From positions 4,955,585-5,019,584 of the forward strand of contig NZ_CP132342.1 of the NCBI RefSeq assembly GCF_040529055.1: a stretch of 64,000 nt of DNA, in the 5' to 3' direction. Below the pieces are notes generated by a model. That model made no database searches. It was not told where the DNA came from and was given only the letters and a program-made list of their open reading frames with translations. Positions 21,101 to 29,520 of the stretch are shown here, piece after piece; position 1 is the stretch's first letter; every line of letters begins with the position of its first letter. Origin of the DNA: Xanthomonas sontii. Its GTDB lineage: Bacteria; Pseudomonadota; Gammaproteobacteria; Xanthomonadales; Xanthomonadaceae. The position numbers and the translations under genes are program-made.

Positions 21101-22664
21101 CGTGCACTGCGAGCAGGCCGTCCATGACGCTGCGCGCCTGGTCCGGACGCCCGGCCTGCTGGTACAGGCGCGCCAGGTCCAGCCGCACCCACGGATCGCC
21201 CGGGTTGTCGACCATCGCCTTTTCCAGCTCGCTCTGCGCGGTGACGGTGTCGCCGGCCTCCAGCGCCTGCTGCGCGCGGGCGCGCTGCAGGTTGGCTTTC
21301 AGCGCGGACTCGCCGCCGGCCTGCTGGCGCTGCGCCGGGCTGAGCCTGGCGAACAGCGCATTGGCCTCGTTGGCGCGGCCCTGGCGGCTGTACAGGGCGA
21401 TCAGGCCCTGCAGCGCGCCGGCATCGTCGGCATGCAGGCGCAGCGCCTCGCGGTAGCTCTTTTCGGCGGCGGCAGCATCGCTGGCCGACTGCAGGTCGCC
21501 CAGCAACGCGTAGCCGGCGGCCTCCTCGGGCTTGAGCTTGACCGCCTGCTGGACCAGGCGCAGCGCGGCGTCGGTGTCGCCGCGGGTGCGCGCGGCCTGC
21601 GCCTGCTGCAGCTGCAGCCAGTAGCGCGCGCTGTCCAGCGCGCTGCGCCACTTGCCGTTGGCGGCCGCGGCCGGGCGCAGCAGTTCCTGCGCTTCGCCGA
21701 AGCGCTGCTGGCGCAGCCGCACCGAGCCCAGGCCACCGAGCGCCTCGGCATCGCGCGGACGCGCGCGCAGCACCTGCGCGAAGCGCTGTTCGGCCAGCGC
21801 CAGGTTGCCGGCGTTGAGCGCCTTGAAGCCTTCGCCCAGCTGTTCGCCGGCCGGATCGCCGCCTTGCGCGCGGCGCTCCTGCAGTTGCGCGGCCTTCTTG
21901 GCGATCTCGGCATCGTTCGGATTGGCGGCCAGGAACGCCTGGTACAGCGGCGCATCGGCGGGGCCGGCATTGAGCCACAGCAGCGCCTGGCGCCAGCCGG
22001 CACGCGCGGGACCGGCGACATCGGCGCGCTTGCTCAGCGCGGCGAGCTGGGCGATGCCCTCGCGCCGCGACGGTTCCCGGTAGGTCTGCACCTGCGCCAG
22101 CGCCAGCGCCGCGGCGGTGTTGTCCGGCTGCGCGGCAGCCAGGCGGCGCAGGCCGTCGCGTGCGCCGTCCCAGCCCTGCGGGGTGCCGGCCAGCGCCTGG
22201 TAGTACTCCAGCGCCAGCGAGTCCGGCGGGCCCTTGCCGTCGAACAGCGCCTGGTAGGCGCGCACCGCGTCCACGTAGCGGCCGGCGGCGGCGGCGCGGC
22301 GTGCGTTGCGCAGGTCGATGTTATCGCCGGTGCCGCCGATCGACATGGCCAGGCGCTGGGTCTGCGGCGCCTGCGGATGCGCCTTCTGCAGCTGCGCCAG
22401 GCGCTTGCGCGCGTCGGTCTGGCGGCCCTGCGCCAGATCGATCTGGGCCAGGCCGAGCAGGGCGTCGGGCTGGTTCGGGTCGACCCGCAGCAGCTTGCGC
22501 CAGGCGTCGGCGGCGAGATCGTCGCGGCCCTGGTCGTGCCAGTAGTTGCCCTGGCTGACCAGTTGCTGGGTGGCGTCGGCGTTCTGCGCGTGCGCGCTGC
22601 CGGCGAGCAGGCACAGGTCGATCATGCCGGCCAGGTACAGGGGTTTGAGGTTCATGCGGAGCAT
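18186..22664 (-). CDS. bcsC: Cellulose synthase outer-membrane/TPR subunit BcsC
   Basis: 1492 residues. BcsC guides the glucan across the periplasm and through the outer membrane. After a signal peptide (to about residue 25, ending GSAHA), tetratricopeptide repeats fill most of residues 30-850; the second half has an Ala/Pro-rich stretch and then the BcsC beta-barrel domain (about 1100-1492), with alternating strands and a final RFVLDRLGAGLG segment. The start at ATG 22664 has GGAG upstream and overlaps bcsZ by 13 nt; the ATG at 22655, overlapping as ATGA, is the alternative. It ends the operon. The C-terminal residue is Glu rather than the aromatic residue typical of barrel proteins. Confidence 0.92.
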   Translation of the reverse strand: MLRMNLKPLYLAGMIDLCLLAGSAHAQNADATQQLVSQGNYWHDQGRDDLAADAWRKLLRVDPNQPDALLGLAQIDLAQGRQTDARKRLAQLQKAHPQAPQTQRLAMSIGGTGDNIDLRNARRAAAAGRYVDAVRAYQALFDGKGPPDSLALEYYQALAGTPQGWDGARDGLRRLAAAQPDNTAAALALAQVQTYREPSRREGIAQLAALSKRADVAGPARAGWRQALLWLNAGPADAPLYQAFLAANPNDAEIAKKAAQLQERRAQGGDPAGEQLGEGFKALNAGNLALAEQRFAQVLRARPRDAEALGGLGSVRLRQQRFGEAQELLRPAAAANGKWRSALDSARYWLQLQQAQAARTRGDTDAALRLVQQAVKLKPEEAAGYALLGDLQSASDAAAAEKSYREALRLHADDAGALQGLIALYSRQGRANEANALFARLSPAQRQQAGGESALKANLQRARAQQALEAGDTVTAQSELEKAMVDNPGDPWVRLDLARLYQQAGRPDQARSVMDGLLAVHGDMPEALYANALLAQERGDWASAYASLERIPANARTAEMSALRNTAWVEQQAATARLLQQQGRGGEAQLLLGRTEAALGDALEQPALLAAMAGAYADIGSNQRALTLAQRLVAQNPSTEARLQYAGVLLRAHQDAELAATLRQLRDSDMSAEQQRRYQALRSGYVLRQVDALRELGNLEAAYDALAPLLAQQNQDPQAVAALARLYAAAGDQRQALVLYQQQLQQSPNDLDTLIAAANTAAALRDLHSAEDYLQRALAQAPDSPQVLGAAGRVYRSAGKNRKAESYFRAALAAQAREAGQYDNGLPAANGPASYAAAGRPLNPFAGMNGRMPRSAAVVSDRLGGGVPAPAYAASALPASAPAVAAGDDLPPPASASAVGVALAALPVPGQRSTARSVPRDLPDDGLLAAAPRASLRQPAAPASAGGGSTVLDELREVQAENSDSLATGASYRARDGEAGLGRLRDLEVPLHGEFAVGEGKLQVDLTPTLLDAGTLGTGYATASRFGAGPAAAMGDALAADRTPIDSLVGSDLYQLLLTEGNSNATRNALRTYAVNTGLYNKLFNDTDPALTNAQREAAALQALYAEPLSAFLLGNTAADTAIGTLASAILGDASRSADLSAADIARFRNLAANPTAAALTPAGFSQALYTMAANGNGARRMDQDARGVGMAVTYKNGGFSADLGSTPVGFPERRIVGGVGYRGQAGDNLTYSGQVFRRAVSDSLLSFGGVDDGRAGLGWGGVTSNGLRLSATLDNGLLGGYASVSADRLVGRNVASNDHRQVDLGVYVHALDTENQSLTAGLNLTAMQYDKNLGGYTYGQGGYFSPQDYVDLGFPVHWSGRTAGRTVNWSVDASVGVQHFRSDDSPYFPTSAQMQQAAYDAASLAALLGLTDRYVAPVYAGQSKTGMSYNIAGAAEWQIAPQLFLGGRLLFNNARDYTQFSTNLYVRFVLDRLGAGLGRRPQVLASPYVPE

Positions 22665-23818
22665 TGGGTTCTCCAGGCGGGCTGCAGCGCGCCGTCTGCG
22701 GAAAAGCGGTAGCGGTTGTCGAGCCAGGCGCGTCCGAACAGGATCAGCACCCGGTCGTAGTAGGGAAGCCGTGCCGCGGCGGCGTCGCCGGGCGCGGGAA
22801 TGCGTTGCGCCTGCGCCTGGAGCAGCGCCGGTTCGCGCAGCGCGCTCAGGTACGGCAGCAGGGCCGCGGCGAAGCCGGGCGGCGCCTGGCCGCTGCCGAC
22901 GCCCTGGCGGCTGTCGATCTTCTCGTCGAGACGGCCCTGCGCGCGCAGTTGCTGCAGCGGGCCGGACAGGTCGTCGAGCAGCGCCTTGCGCAGCGGATCG
23001 GCGGCATCGAGCATGCCGGCCCACAGGTACACGCGGATGGCGTCGTAGCTGCCGATCGCGCCCTTGTCGGGGTCGACGCCGAACGCGCGGCCGTCCCAGG
23101 AGGTCCAGTCCGGCGCGAAGCCGACCGGCGCGCTGTCGCGCAGCATCCGTGCGCTGCGCGTGGCCAAGCCGGCCCACGGCCCCTTCGGATCGACCGCGGC
23201 GAAGCGCCGCAGCAACTGCAGCGGCAGGTAACTGGGGTTGAGCGTCCAGCGTTGCGGCCTGACGAAGCCCTTGGCCGCCGGCAGCAGCATGCTGCCGAAC
23301 CCGGGCAGCTCGGCCAGCTCGGTGCGTCGCACCAGCGCCAGCATCTGCAGACCGGCCTGGGTGTAGCCGGGCCGTTGCCACAGGCGCCCGGCCTCGAGCA
23401 GCACGTAGGCGATCCACAGGTCGGCGTCGCTGGCGCTGTTGCCGTCGAGCACGCGCCAGCTGCCGTCGCTGGCGCGGCCCCACAGCCAGGCCGGCAGCAC
23501 CTGCTGCGGGCGGCCCCCGCACAGGTTGTGCCGGGTCCAGCCGAGCACGCGCTCGAACAGCACCTGGTCGTTGGCCACCAGCGCGAAGAACAGCGCGTAG
23601 GACTGGCCTTCGGAGGTGCTGCGCCGGTCGGCGTGCTGGAAATCGATCACCCGTCCGCTGGCATCGAGGTGCTTGCCGACGAACGCGGTCCACTCGCGCC
23701 ACGGCGCGCAGGCCGGCGCCACCGCCAGCGCGGCGCGCGCCGGCGGCAGCAGCGTCGCCGCACCGGCGGCGAGCAGGCCGCCGAGCAGGCGCCGGCGTTG
23801 GCCGGTGTGTCCGTTCAC
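22652..23818 (-). CDS. bcsZ: Periplasmic endo-1,4-beta-glucanase of the cellulose operon (GH8)
   Basis: 388 residues. BcsZ trims cellulose in the periplasm and is needed for efficient secretion in several bacteria. A signal peptide (RRRLLGGLLAAGAATLL.. to about residue 30) has an RRR stretch near the N-terminus. The GH8 acid residue is Glu70 in STSEGQSYALFF; the conserved Asp pair is in SASDADLWIAYVLLEAG (D131/D133), and YDAIRVYLW carries another family Asp. Start is GTG 23818, overlapping the bcsB stop as GTGA. Confidence 0.93.
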   Translation of the reverse strand: MNGHTGQRRRLLGGLLAAGAATLLPPARAALAVAPACAPWREWTAFVGKHLDASGRVIDFQHADRRSTSEGQSYALFFALVANDQVLFERVLGWTRHNLCGGRPQQVLPAWLWGRASDGSWRVLDGNSASDADLWIAYVLLEAGRLWQRPGYTQAGLQMLALVRRTELAELPGFGSMLLPAAKGFVRPQRWTLNPSYLPLQLLRRFAAVDPKGPWAGLATRSARMLRDSAPVGFAPDWTSWDGRAFGVDPDKGAIGSYDAIRVYLWAGMLDAADPLRKALLDDLSGPLQQLRAQGRLDEKIDSRQGVGSGQAPPGFAAALLPYLSALREPALLQAQAQRIPAPGDAAAARLPYYDRVLILFGRAWLDNRYRFSADGALQPAWRTQCSA

Positions 23819-26166
23819 TGCCCTGCCTGCAGCCGCGCCGCCGAATGCCGGCGCAGCACCACGCGCGCGGCCAGCGCCAGCAACACGCTCAGCAGCACCA
23901 CCGCCAGGCCCAGCAACAGCGGGTGCTGCGAGAAGTACCAGCGCGCCCAGGTCGGCAGCGGCAGGTGACCGACATAGTAGGTCTGGTTGCCGGCCAAGCT
24001 GCGCACCTTGCCCTTCTGCAGCAGCACCACGCTGCCCTGGAAGTCCTTCAGCGTGGCCGGCTCCAGCCAGGCGTCGAAGAAGTCCTCGACGCTGGCCGGG
24101 TCCTCGGCCAGCAGCCCGACCACGCTGCGCCCGGCCTTCAGCGGCGACTGGAAGCCCATCAGCACCACGTCGCCGGGTGCCGGCTTCACCGCCACCTCGG
24201 CGGTGGTCGGCAGGTCGGTGCGGCGCGCATCGAACGAGAGGAAGCCGGGCAGCTTGTCCAGCACCCAGTCGCTCATCGCAAAGCGCCGCCCGCTGGCGCC
24301 GTCGCCGATCGGCAGCGCCGCGCTCCAGCGCTGGAACAGCGGTTGCGAGCGCAGGCTGCCGAACACCAGCAGGTCGCTGTCGGCGTGCTTGTCGACCTCG
24401 GCGGCATGGATCAGTGTCACCCGCAGCGCCGGGTAGCCGGTGGACGCGCCGAGCCGGCCGAGCAGGGTCAGCAGGTTGGCCATGTCCTGGTCGCCGATCT
24501 CGTCCGGCACCACCACGGTGGACTCGGACAGGTCGGCCAGGCGGGTGAACGGGAAGCCGGCATTGCCGAAAGCGGCCAGGTTCGGCATCGCCATGTAGTG
24601 ATGGAACGAGCGCAGGTCCACGCTGGAATCGGCGTCGATCGCGCCGGACACGTCGGGGAAGGTGTTCTTGCACGCTTCCGCCTGCGGGCGGTCGAAGAAG
24701 AAGTGGAAGCGCAGCTGGCTGTTGGCCGAGAACGGCCCGGTCGGCAGCAGCAGTTTCTGCTCCACCGGCATCGCCCCCTTGGGCGAGAGTTCGTGCCACC
24801 AGCGCAGCGGCAGCGACTCGGCATAGGCATGGCCGTTGAGCGGCAGCGTGGTGACGAAGGCATCGTTGATGCTGACGTTGAGCGCCGACTTGTTCTGCGT
24901 CTCCGGCACCGTGTAGCGATAACGCAGGTTGACCGGGATGCCGTCGCGCTGCCACACGAACAGATCCGGCGGCAGCTGCAGGCCGACCCGGATCAGGTCG
25001 GGGTGGTAGCCGCTGACGTTCAACTGCGAGGTCTGCGCGACCAGATCGCCGAAGCGCACCGGCTTGTCGCCGGAGATCCAGTTGGGCGCGTCGTAGGGCT
25101 TGCGCGGCTGCGCCGGCTTGAGTTCGCCGATGCGCGCCACCGGGCCGTTGAACGGCGTGCCCAGGCTCAGCGCGGTGGCGGCCTGCTGCAGGTCGTTGTC
25201 GTTGCGGCCCAGCACCAGCAGCAGCTTGCCGGTGGCATCGCGCGGATTGGTGATCATCGCCAGGGTCGGGCCGGCGATCTCGGTCAGGCCGGCCTGGGTC
25301 GCGGCCAGTTCCGCCGGCAGGGTCGCGGCGGTGGCGAACAGCACCGCGTTGCCGGTGGCCGGCACGTCGCCGATGGCCACGCCGAACGACGCGCCGCGGT
25401 AGCCGGCCTGCGCGCCGAACCAGGAGGCGACGATGCCGGCGCTGCGCAGCGTGGCCAGGTCCGGGCGCTGCGGGAACACGAACGGCAGTTCCAGGCGGCG
25501 CGTATCGCGCTTGTCGTAGAACGGCACCGGCAGCAGCGCCAGGTCGTTGCGCAGCACCAGCGGGGTGGCGGTCAGCGACAGCCGCGTGGATGGATCGATG
25601 TTGGCCCACAGACTGGTGTGGTCCGGATCCTCGCAATCGCGGGTGTAGTGGCCGATCAGTTGCAGGTTGAGCCGGTTGTAGTCGCTGATCAGGCGCGGAT
25701 CGATCGGCACGTCGCTCTGCTGCAGCTTGCCAGCATTCTCGCGGCTGACCGGCAGGGTCGCCACGGTGACGCCGTTGACGCTGACCTTCAGGTGCGACAG
25801 GTCCGGCAGCAGCGCCGGCGAGTAGCTGTAGACCAGATGCAGGTTCGCCGCCTGCACCACTTCGTCGGTGCGGGTGCTGAAGGCGATACCGGCGCTGCCC
25901 TGGATGCCGCGCAGGGTCATCTCGTAGTCCACACCCAGTTGCTTGAGCGTGGCCGAGCGCTCGCGTTCGGCCGGAGACGGCAGCGGCGTGGCGGTCGCGG
26001 CGGCGGCCGGCGCCTGCGCGGTGGCGGGAAGGGTCGGCTCCTGGGCCAGGGCGAGGCCGGAGAGAACCGTGAGACAGCACGCAGCCAGGGCGGGTAGACG
26101 CATCGACGGCAACCGGATGGAAGTGAAAGAGAGGAATGAACGCGACACGATGGAACGACGACTCAC
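23815..26166 (-). CDS. bcsB: Cellulose synthase periplasmic subunit BcsB
   Basis: 783 residues. BcsB binds the emerging glucan and is anchored by one C-terminal helix (PLLLGLAVVLLSVLLALAARVVL) that completes the BcsA-BcsB inner-membrane complex. Most of the chain is beta-rich carbohydrate-binding and flavodoxin-like domains. The start at GTG 26166 is preferred: GAGGAGG lies 7 nt upstream and the codon overlaps the bcsA stop as GTGA. The in-frame ATG at 26103 would give a shorter, more standard signal peptide (MRLPALAACCLTVLSGLALA) but lacks a ribosome binding site. Confidence 0.92.
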   Translation of the reverse strand: MSRRSIVSRSFLSFTSIRLPSMRLPALAACCLTVLSGLALAQEPTLPATAQAPAAAATATPLPSPAERERSATLKQLGVDYEMTLRGIQGSAGIAFSTRTDEVVQAANLHLVYSYSPALLPDLSHLKVSVNGVTVATLPVSRENAGKLQQSDVPIDPRLISDYNRLNLQLIGHYTRDCEDPDHTSLWANIDPSTRLSLTATPLVLRNDLALLPVPFYDKRDTRRLELPFVFPQRPDLATLRSAGIVASWFGAQAGYRGASFGVAIGDVPATGNAVLFATAATLPAELAATQAGLTEIAGPTLAMITNPRDATGKLLLVLGRNDNDLQQAATALSLGTPFNGPVARIGELKPAQPRKPYDAPNWISGDKPVRFGDLVAQTSQLNVSGYHPDLIRVGLQLPPDLFVWQRDGIPVNLRYRYTVPETQNKSALNVSINDAFVTTLPLNGHAYAESLPLRWWHELSPKGAMPVEQKLLLPTGPFSANSQLRFHFFFDRPQAEACKNTFPDVSGAIDADSSVDLRSFHHYMAMPNLAAFGNAGFPFTRLADLSESTVVVPDEIGDQDMANLLTLLGRLGASTGYPALRVTLIHAAEVDKHADSDLLVFGSLRSQPLFQRWSAALPIGDGASGRRFAMSDWVLDKLPGFLSFDARRTDLPTTAEVAVKPAPGDVVLMGFQSPLKAGRSVVGLLAEDPASVEDFFDAWLEPATLKDFQGSVVLLQKGKVRSLAGNQTYYVGHLPLPTWARWYFSQHPLLLGLAVVLLSVLLALAARVVLRRHSAARLQAGQ

Positions 26167-28313
26167 GGCGCAGCCTCCTCGCCGGCGGTGCGGCCGCGCC
26201 AGCCGCTGCGCGCGCTGCTGGCGACGTGCTGGCCGAGGCGCCTGAAGCCGCGCATGCTGGCCGCGAACACGCGGCCCAGCGACACCCAGAAGCGGTCGCG
26301 GTCGTGACGGCCCCACTGCGACACCCAGATGTCGGCACGGGCGAAGGTGCAGGCCACCAGCCAGCGCTCCTGCTCGATCGACATAGGCCGGAACTGGATG
26401 CTGATTTCGCCGTCGCGGTCGTGGCGCACCATCGCCGGCAGACGCTTGGAGCTGCCGCGCTGCGGCAGCGCGATCTCCACCGGCAGGTCCGGCTCCACCG
26501 GCACCGGCTCGAGCAGACGCAGCGCCATGCCGCCGGTGGAGAAGTTGACCGTGCGGCAGGCCAGTTCGCGGCCATCGGCCAGGTGCAGGGTGGCCGGGAT
26601 ATCCAGCGGCACGCGGTGCGAGCGGCGCACCTGGCGCATCTCGCTGGCGGTGGCGATGGTGGCGCCGAGCAACAACACGTTGTACGCGGTCCAGGCCAGG
26701 TTGAACCAGATCGTCTGCGCCTCGCCACCGGGCTGCACGCTGAGCAGGCGCATCACGCCCGCAGCCAGGCCAGCCAGGTTCAGCACCAGCAGGAACAGGT
26801 AGGGCTTGGCGATCTGCCCGTCGAAGTAGCTGCGCGGCACCAGGCCACCCTTGGGGGTGACGTTGAACTTGCCGAGCTTGGGATTGAGCAGTGCCACCAG
26901 CGTCGGGCGCAGGATGTACCAGGCCAGGGTGGTCTCGTAGACCTCGTTCCACAGCAGGTGGCGGAACTTGCCCTGGGTGCGCAGGTTGGTCAGGTTGGCC
27001 TGCAGGATGTGCGGCAGCGCATAGGCCAGGATCATCAGCGCCGAGGCATGGATCACGTGCGCGCCGAAGAACAGGAACGCCAGCGGCGCGGTGAGGTAGA
27101 CGATGCGCGGCAGCCCGTAGAAGAAGTGCAGCATCGCGTTGGCGTAACACAGGCGCTGCGACAGGCGCAGGCCCTTGCCCAGCAGCGGGTTGTCCAGCCG
27201 CGCGATCTGCGCCATGCCGCGCGCCCAGCGGATGCGCTGGGCGACGTGGCCGGACAGGCTCTCGGTGGCCAGGCCGGCGGCCTGCGGCACCGCGATGTAG
27301 GCGCTGCGGTAGCCGCGGCGGTGCAGCTTGAGCGCGGTATGCGCGTCCTCGGTGACGGTCTCCACCGCCACCCCGCCCACTTCCTCCAGCGGCTTGCGCT
27401 TGATCACCGTGCACGAGCCGCAGAAGAAGGTGGCGTCCCACTGGTCGTTGCCGTCCTGCAGCAGACCGTAGAACAGCTCGCCCTCGTTGGGCACCTTACC
27501 GTGGTTGCCGAGATTGCGTTCGAACGGATCGGCGGAGAAGAAGTAGTGCGGCATCTGCACCACCGCCAGCTTGGCGTCGCGCAGGAACCAGCCCATCGCC
27601 ACCTGCAGGAACGAGCGCGTGGGGATGTGGTCGCAATCGAAGATCGCCACGTACTCGCCGCTGGACTTCTTCAGCGCCGCGTTGATGTTGCCGGCCTTGG
27701 CGTGGAGGTTGTTGGTGCGGGTGACGTAGTGGATGCCGACCTGCGCGCAGAACGCGCGGAACTCCTCGCGGCGGCCGTCGTCGAGCAGGTAGATGTTGAG
27801 CTTGTCGGCCGGCCAGTCCATCACGCTGGCGGCGAGGATGGTCGAGCGCACCACCGACAGCGGTTCGTTGTAGGTGGGAATGAACAGGTCGACGCTGGGC
27901 CATTCGCGCTGGTCGGCCGGCAGCGGCAGCGGCCGCCGGTTCAGCGGCCACAGCACCTGGAAATAGCCCAGCGCCAGGATCACGAACGCGTACAGTTCGG
28001 CCAGCAGCAGGCCCAGGCCCAGGCTGAGGTCGACCGGGCTGCTCATGCCCACGGTCTGGGTCAGGCGCCACCAGATGTAGCGCGAGGACACCGCCAGCGA
28101 CAGCGCCATCATCACCAGGATCGCCAGGCGGCTGCCGCTGCGCCGCAGCAGCATGGCCGCGGCGAACACCACCAGCGAGAACAGCAGTTGCTGCGGCACA
28201 TCCATCGGGATGGCGACGACGAAGACCAGCAACACGGCACCCAGCAGCCACAGCGACCAGTTGGCCAGGACATGCAGCGGGCGCGCGGCACGCGACGCGG
28301 AGGCAGCGCTCAT
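26163..28313 (-). CDS. bcsA: Cellulose synthase catalytic subunit BcsA (c-di-GMP activated)
   Basis: 716 residues, shorter than the E. coli enzyme. It polymerises UDP-glucose and extrudes the chain through its own membrane pore. GT2 motifs are complete: DDG 178-180, DCD 226-228, TED 321-323 and QRIRW 359-363; the FFCGSC finger-helix neighbourhood is at 296-301 and the gating loop FNVTPK at 483-488. About eight membrane helices flank the GT domain. The PilZ domain has the c-di-GMP signature R563-x3-R567 and NFSTGG at 590-595, so activation by c-di-GMP is expected. No bcsQ/bcsE/bcsG neighbours are present. Confidence 0.95.
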   Translation of the reverse strand: MSAASASRAARPLHVLANWSLWLLGAVLLVFVVAIPMDVPQQLLFSLVVFAAAMLLRRSGSRLAILVMMALSLAVSSRYIWWRLTQTVGMSSPVDLSLGLGLLLAELYAFVILALGYFQVLWPLNRRPLPLPADQREWPSVDLFIPTYNEPLSVVRSTILAASVMDWPADKLNIYLLDDGRREEFRAFCAQVGIHYVTRTNNLHAKAGNINAALKKSSGEYVAIFDCDHIPTRSFLQVAMGWFLRDAKLAVVQMPHYFFSADPFERNLGNHGKVPNEGELFYGLLQDGNDQWDATFFCGSCTVIKRKPLEEVGGVAVETVTEDAHTALKLHRRGYRSAYIAVPQAAGLATESLSGHVAQRIRWARGMAQIARLDNPLLGKGLRLSQRLCYANAMLHFFYGLPRIVYLTAPLAFLFFGAHVIHASALMILAYALPHILQANLTNLRTQGKFRHLLWNEVYETTLAWYILRPTLVALLNPKLGKFNVTPKGGLVPRSYFDGQIAKPYLFLLVLNLAGLAAGVMRLLSVQPGGEAQTIWFNLAWTAYNVLLLGATIATASEMRQVRRSHRVPLDIPATLHLADGRELACRTVNFSTGGMALRLLEPVPVEPDLPVEIALPQRGSSKRLPAMVRHDRDGEISIQFRPMSIEQERWLVACTFARADIWVSQWGRHDRDRFWVSLGRVFAASMRGFRRLGQHVASSARSGWRGRTAGEEAAP

Positions 28314-28381
28314 CGGCGATTCCTAACAAGGGGAGGAGGTCGGCGCGCGGTCTTCCCCACCGCGCGGCGACGGCAAACAGG

Positions 28382-28403
28382 TGCGGCGCCCGCAGGCGCC
28401 GCA
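28382..28403 (-). other. Intercistronic hairpin between bcsP and bcsA
   Basis: A perfect 9-bp stem TGCGGCGCC / GGCGCCGCA with a CGCA loop lies 6 bp past the bcsP stop. It has no clear U tract, so it is more likely an mRNA stability or partial attenuation element than a full terminator. Confidence 0.5.
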
Positions 28404-28408
28404 TGGCA

Positions 28409-28795
28409 TCAACGATTCAAGAAGCGCTTGAGCGGACCGCCCGGCGCCGGCACCGCGGCCTCGCGGCCGACCTCGAGCAGGCGCTGGAACAGCTGCTGCA
28501 ACGGCGTGCCGGTCGCGGTGCCGATGACGGCGGCCGACACAGGCGCCGCCGCTGCGGCGGGCGCCACCGGCAATGGCGCAGCCGGCCTGGGCTCGACCGC
28601 GGCGCGCACCACCGACAGCACCGGCGCCGGTGCGGGAGCCGCCGGCGGCGGCGCGGCGGCAGCCGGCTCCGCGGCGCTGAGCCGGTCGGCGGAAAAATCC
28701 TGGTAGGCGGTGGCGCCACTGCTGCCGAGCTTGGCGAACAGGCTGGAGACGTCGTCGCCGGTTTCGGCACCCGTTTGCTTGGACTTCTTGGACAT
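28409..28795 (-). CDS. bcsP: Cellulose operon accessory protein, BcsP-like
   Basis: 128 residues, small and Ala/Pro-rich. The N-terminus DDVSSLFAKLG..ATAYQDFS matches the short signature shared by BcsR/BcsP-type proteins (LF-x2-LG, then YQ-D/I). The middle (residues 45-90) is a low-complexity Ala/Pro linker, and the C-terminus has a second conserved-looking block, TPLQQLFQRLLEVGR..GGPLKRFLNR. There is no signal peptide, so it is probably cytoplasmic. ATG 28795 has a GAGGGG site; an ATG at 28807 is the alternative. Position between bcsD and bcsA supports a role in synthase complex assembly or regulation. Confidence 0.7.
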   Translation of the reverse strand: MSKKSKQTGAETGDDVSSLFAKLGSSGATAYQDFSADRLSAAEPAAAAPPPAAPAPAPVLSVVRAAVEPRPAAPLPVAPAAAAAPVSAAVIGTATGTPLQQLFQRLLEVGREAAVPAPGGPLKRFLNR

Positions 28796-28842
28796 GACGC
28801 CCCTCATGACGATCTGAAAATAGTCGGTCGCTACCGCCGCGC

Positions 28843-29301
28843 TCAGCCGGCCCTGGCCAGCACGAAGCGGCGCAGGTCTTCGTGTCCGGACGACAACGCA
28901 CGCACGCCCAGGCCGGCCGACATCCCCACCTGCATGAACCATGCCTGATATACCCCTTCCAGGAAGCCGTCGGCACCGCCGGCCTGCCCGGCCAGGCCGA
29001 TGTGCAGCGGCGAGCCGGCGTGCAGCAGCTCGACGCGGTCGGCGTGCTCCTCGAAGCGCGCATAGCCCCACTCCAGCCGGTCCCAGACGCGGTTCACCGC
29101 GTCCTCCAGCTCCTGCAGGGTGGTGCAGGCGCCGACCTGGTGTTCGGCGGCGAAGCGGCGGCCGATGCGCGCCATCAGCAGGGCCAGGTCCTCGGCGCCC
29201 AGCTCCGCGGCGAACTCCTCGGCGAGCGCGCGCAGAAAGCCGCGCCACTGCCGCGAACAGGCGTGGGTGCGGTAATGGGTCTGCAACGCGTGAGCGCTCA
29301 T
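28843..29301 (-). CDS. bcsD: Cellulose synthase subunit D
   Basis: 152 residues. BcsD forms a cylindrical octamer in the periplasm of Komagataeibacter and helps glucan chains crystallise; bcsD defines type I cellulose operons. The chain shows the expected helical layout with LRALAEEFAAELG, a RRFAAE..CTTLQELEDAVNRVWDRL region and a C-terminal GLGVRALSSGHEDLRRFVLARAG. It has no obvious signal peptide, as in other BcsD proteins. It is the first gene of the operon. Confidence 0.85.
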   Translation of the reverse strand: MSAHALQTHYRTHACSRQWRGFLRALAEEFAAELGAEDLALLMARIGRRFAAEHQVGACTTLQELEDAVNRVWDRLEWGYARFEEHADRVELLHAGSPLHIGLAGQAGGADGFLEGVYQAWFMQVGMSAGLGVRALSSGHEDLRRFVLARAG

Positions 29302-29411
29302 CGAGGAAGTCTCTGGGCAGGGACGGAACGACAACGGCGTAGCGGGTGTGGCGCCCCGGGCCGACCGTCGCCGGCCGCCACTAATGCGACACAGTTCTCA
29401 CTTTGTGGCGC

Positions 29412-29439
29412 AGTGTATCTCACTCTTTCTTCACCGCAA
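29412..29439 (-). promoter_or_regulatory. Candidate promoter of the bcs operon
   Basis: Minus-strand TTGCGG at 29434-29439 and TACACT at 29412-29417, spaced 16 bp, form a passable sigma-70 promoter about 110 bp before bcsD. This is pattern matching only. Confidence 0.35.
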
Positions 29440-29520
29440 AGCCCTGATGCGCCGAACTGCGACCCCTGCCCGCCCGCTCCGGGACCGGCGCTGGGTCGGC
29501 ACCGGCAGGGCCGCCCAGGC

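Noticed and set aside
20361..22712. Plus-strand frame of 783 codons opposite bcsC
   Set aside because: Mirror of the TPR repeats in third-position GC-rich sequence; no domain character.
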